A DNA stretch of 10,014 nt. Origin: Obelidium mucronatum. Lineage: Eukaryota; Chytridiomycota; Chytridiomycetes; Chytridiales; Chytriomycetaceae. This document shows positions 7,664 to 10,014 of the stretch, piece by piece. The stretch spans positions 1 through 10,014 of the forward strand of contig JAIVFH010000694.1 in assembly GCA_025765595.1 (NCBI GenBank), read 5' to 3'. Each line of letters begins with the position of its first letter. Within the stretch, counting starts at the first letter, position 1. Below the pieces are notes generated by a model. It saw nothing but the letters and a program-made list of their open reading frames with translations, made no database searches and was not told where the DNA came from. The position numbers were made by a program, and so were the translations under genes.

Positions 7664-8637
7664 AGGTGAAATGTGCTAGAACCACTCAGGTGCCCTTTTT
7701 GCCTGAGCTGCCAACAGAAACAATCCAAACCCAAATAAAAACCAAATCAAACACAACCAAATGCTGCATTCTAATACACTTAACTCAACAGAGGGCTGAA
7801 GAAGGTGGCTTTGTAGGGGAATGGGAACAATAGGTTGGCAGAGGCAACCAAACCAACAACAGCACAGGCTGCTGCTCTCTGCATACTGAGTTAAAGATAA
7901 ATTGATGTTTGTAAGGCTAGAGTATGGGATGAGAAACAATCAGGAAAAAAACAGCTAAAAAACACGTAAATGTATAGGAAAACACGCATAAACACGCATT
8001 CCGCGTAAAAAGCTGAAATTGCAGGGACCTTCTAGTGCCCTGAAGTATTGTGCGGGAACTATCCAAGTCTTTTGCAATTGTGGCAAAACACAAATAAACA
8101 CACAATTAACTTACGCATTAACACGAATAAACACGCAATTAACTTACGCATTAACACAAATAAACACGCAATTAACTTACGCATTAACACAAATAAACAC
8201 GCAATTAACTTACGCATTAACACAAATAAACACGCAAAACACGTGAAAAACAAAACAGAAATGAAGGCATTTCTCTGGTGCACTCAAATATAGTGCCGGA
8301 ACAATCTAATTCTGTTGCAAAAGTACAAAACACAAATGGACACACATTACCACATAAAAACACGTAAAAACACGTAAAAATAAAAGGACAGGGACACTCT
8401 GGTGAGTTCAAATATATAGACATTGTATATGGTTGGACTGCTGGTTGTCTGAAGAATTGCATTCTTTTGGCCATTCCTAGAATCACTTTTCAAAATTGGA
8501 TGCAAAAGCCATATATTTCCAGAGAAAAGGAAGGGAAATGAGCAGGCCAGCCCAGCAAACCTGTCTCCACCTGGGATCCAATTCGGCCTGCACCAAGCCT
8601 TCCACACTGTGGGAGTATTGGGACAGGGATACTGATG
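7664..8637. repeat. Satellite monomer M9 (type A, 974 bp)
   Basis: M9 matches M7, including the seven-A run near 7945. The exception is TTCCACACTGTGGG near 8600, where all other copies have TTCCAATCCTGTGGG. That change is a small complex substitution with loss of one base. Confidence 0.95.
8092..8235. repeat. 33-bp minisatellite, M9 block (4 units)
   Basis: Four units, 144 bases, matching the M6 and M7 blocks. Confidence 0.95.
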
Positions 8638-9610
8638 AGGTGAAATGTGCTAGAACCACTCAGGTGCCCTTTTTTGCCTGAGCTGCCAACAGAAACAATC
8701 CAAACCCAAATAAAAACCAAATCAAACACAACCAAATGCTGCATTCTAATACACTTAACTCAACAGAGGGCTGAAGAAGGTGGCTTTGTAGGGGAATGGG
8801 AACAATAGGTTGGCAGAGGCAACCAAACCAACAACAGCACAGGCTGCTGCTCTCTGCATACTGAGTTAAAGATAAATTGATGTTTGTAAGGCTAGAGTAT
8901 GGGATGAGAAACAATCAGGAAAAAACAGCTAAAAACACGTAAATGTATAGGAAAACACGCATAAACACGCATTCCGCGTAAAAAGCTGAAATTGCAGGGA
9001 CCTTCTAGTGCCCTGAAGTATTGTGCGGGAACTATCCAAGTCTTTTGCAATTGTGGCAAAACACAAATAAACACACAATTAACTTACGCATTAACACGAA
9101 TAAACACGCAATTAACTTACGCATTAACACAATAAACACGCAATTAACTTACGCATTAACACAAATAAACACGCAATTAACTTACGCATTAACACAAATA
9201 ACACGCAAAACACGTGAAAAACAAAACAGAAATGAAGGCATTTCTCTGGTGCACTCAAATATAGTGCCGGAACAATCTAATTCTGTTGCAAAAGTACAAA
9301 ACACAAATGGACACACACATTACCACATAAAAACACGTAAAAACACGTAAAAATAAAAGGACAGGGACACTCTGGTGAGTTCAAATATATAGACATTGTA
9401 TATGGTTGGACTGCTGGTTGTCTGAAGAATTGCATTCTTTTGGCCATTCCTAGAATCACTTTTCAAAATTGGATGCAAAAGCCATATATTTCCAGAGAAA
9501 GGAAGGGAAATGAGCAGGCCAGCCCAGCAAACCTGTCTCCACCTGGGATCCAATTCGGCCTGCACCAAGCCTTCCAATCCTGTGGGAGTATTGGGACAGG
9601 GATACTGATG
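8638..9610. repeat. Satellite monomer M10 (type A, 973 bp, indel-rich)
   Basis: Type A markers throughout, with scattered small indels: six T in CCCTTTTTTGCC near 8670; one A fewer in GCTAAAAACACG near 8933; one A lost in ACACAATAAAC near 9130 and another in AAATAACACGC near 9200; an extra CA in GGACACACACATT near 9311; and one A fewer in AGAGAAAGG near 9496. These sum exactly to the one-base length difference from M6. Confidence 0.94.
9065..9206. repeat. 33-bp minisatellite, M10 block (4 units, two 1-base losses)
   Basis: Four units, 142 bases. The losses are at about 9130 (ACACAATAAAC) and 9200 (AAATAACACGC), the same kind of change as in M5 at similar positions. Confidence 0.93.
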
Positions 9611-10014
9611 AGGTGAAATGTGCTAGAACCACTCAGGTGCCCTTTTTGCCTGAGCTGCCAACAGAAACAATCCAAACCCAAATAAAAACCAAATCAAACA
9701 CAACCAAATGCTGCATTCTAATACACTTAACTCAACAGAGGGCTGAAGAAGGTGGCTTTGTAGGGGAATGGGAACAATAGGTTGGCAGAGGCAACCAAAC
9801 CAACAACAGCACAGGCTGCTGCTCTCTGCATACTGAGTTAAAGATAAATTGATGTTTGTAAGGCTAGAGTATGGATGAGAACAAAATAAAAACACAAGCT
9901 AAAACACGTAATGTATAGGAAAACACCGCATAAACACGCATTCCGCGTAAAAGCTGAAATTGCAGGGACCTTCTAGTGCCCTGAAGTATTGTGCGGGAAC
10001 TATCCAGTCTTTTG
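9611..10014. repeat. Satellite monomer M11, partial (404 bp, truncated by window end)
   Basis: The first ~260 bases match type A copies. From about 9871 the sequence degrades: ATGGATGAG for ATGGGATGAG; a rearranged stretch at about 9880-9900 where other copies read GAAACAATCAGG; then GTAATG for GTAAATG, ACACCGC for ACACGC, GTAAAAGC for GTAAAAAGC, and ATCCAGTC for ATCCAAGTC. The window ends just upstream of where the minisatellite would begin. Confidence 0.92.
9871..10014. other. Indel-dense, probably low-accuracy sequence
   Basis: About eight differences from the type A consensus occur within 145 bases. Nearly all are one-base losses or gains in runs, plus one garbled stretch near 9880-9900. 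The preceding 260 bases of M11 show none. This is the pattern of unpolished long-read sequence at a contig or read end rather than biological divergence, although real decay at an array edge cannot be excluded. Confidence 0.65.

Larger units (their letters stand above)
1..10014. repeat. Tandem satellite array, ~974-bp monomer, ten full copies plus one partial
   Basis: The whole window is made of head-to-tail copies in one orientation. The landmark AGGTGAAATG recurs at 1, 940, 1850, 2791, 3766, 4740, 5714, 6689, 7664, 8638 and 9611, and all sequence between landmarks aligns from copy to copy. There is no spacer, inverted copy or foreign insertion. Each full monomer has one GGATCC site (for example 875 and 1785), so the array should give a BamHI ladder. 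Very long open frames are absent, and the short ones on both strands simply repeat with the monomer. I do not recognise the family by name. Satellite DNA of a eukaryote is the only reading that fits; host and chromosomal location are inference. Confidence 0.97.

Noticed and set aside
1..10014. Transposon, insertion sequence or endogenous viral element
   Set aside because: There is no terminal inverted repeat, target duplication, poly-A-ended LINE structure, primer-binding site, or polymerase/integrase-like open frame. Copies are strictly head-to-tail. A remote origin of one segment from an LTR or LINE tail cannot be excluded without a repeat-library search.

Overview
The window is one uninterrupted tandem satellite array. 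I see ten complete head-to-tail monomers (M1-M10) and the first 404 bases of an eleventh (M11), with no unique flanking DNA at either edge. With the monomer start set (arbitrarily) at the word AGGTGAAATG, monomers begin at 1, 940, 1850, 2791, 3766, 4740, 5714, 6689, 7664, 8638 and 9611. Their lengths are 939, 910, 941, 975, 974, 974, 975, 975, 974 and 973 bases. I find no credible protein-coding gene, rRNA, tRNA, CRISPR array, transposase or bacterial regulatory element. The many short open frames recur identically in every monomer, overlap on both strands and resemble no protein family I recognise.

Each monomer has three parts (M6 coordinates): (1) a 300-base segment without any CpG, 4740-5039; (2) an A-rich, CpG-rich segment dominated by ACACG words, 5040-5449; (3) a mixed segment, 5450-5713, with one CpG and a single BamHI site. 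Part 2 contains a nested minisatellite with a 33-base unit (three or four copies per monomer), one CACGTG palindrome just after it, and A-tracts spaced 10 bases apart. Almost all monomer length variation comes from 33-base steps: 941 with three copies, 974 with four, and 910 where M2 lost 33 bases elsewhere.

The array holds two sequence subtypes. Type A is M5-M11 and most of M1. Type B is M2, M3 and the left third of M4. M1 and M4 are mosaics whose switch points enclose a B patch of roughly 2.5 kb, as expected from gene conversion or unequal exchange. M6-M9 are almost identical by eye, so homogenisation is recent or the assembly is collapsed or copied. Single-base homopolymer indels are scattered through M5 and M10 and cluster strongly in the last 150 bases, which looks like uncorrected long-read sequence near a contig end.

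The organism cannot be named from this sequence. Tandem monomers of about 1 kb, CpG depletion outside one domain, and CpG-to-CpA/TpG differences between copies point to a eukaryote with methylated CpG, most likely a vertebrate (possibly a bird or other amniote; low confidence). A centromeric, pericentromeric, subtelomeric or sex-chromosome satellite would all fit. There is no gene network to describe; the interest lies in repeat architecture, chromatin-related sequence features and array evolution.
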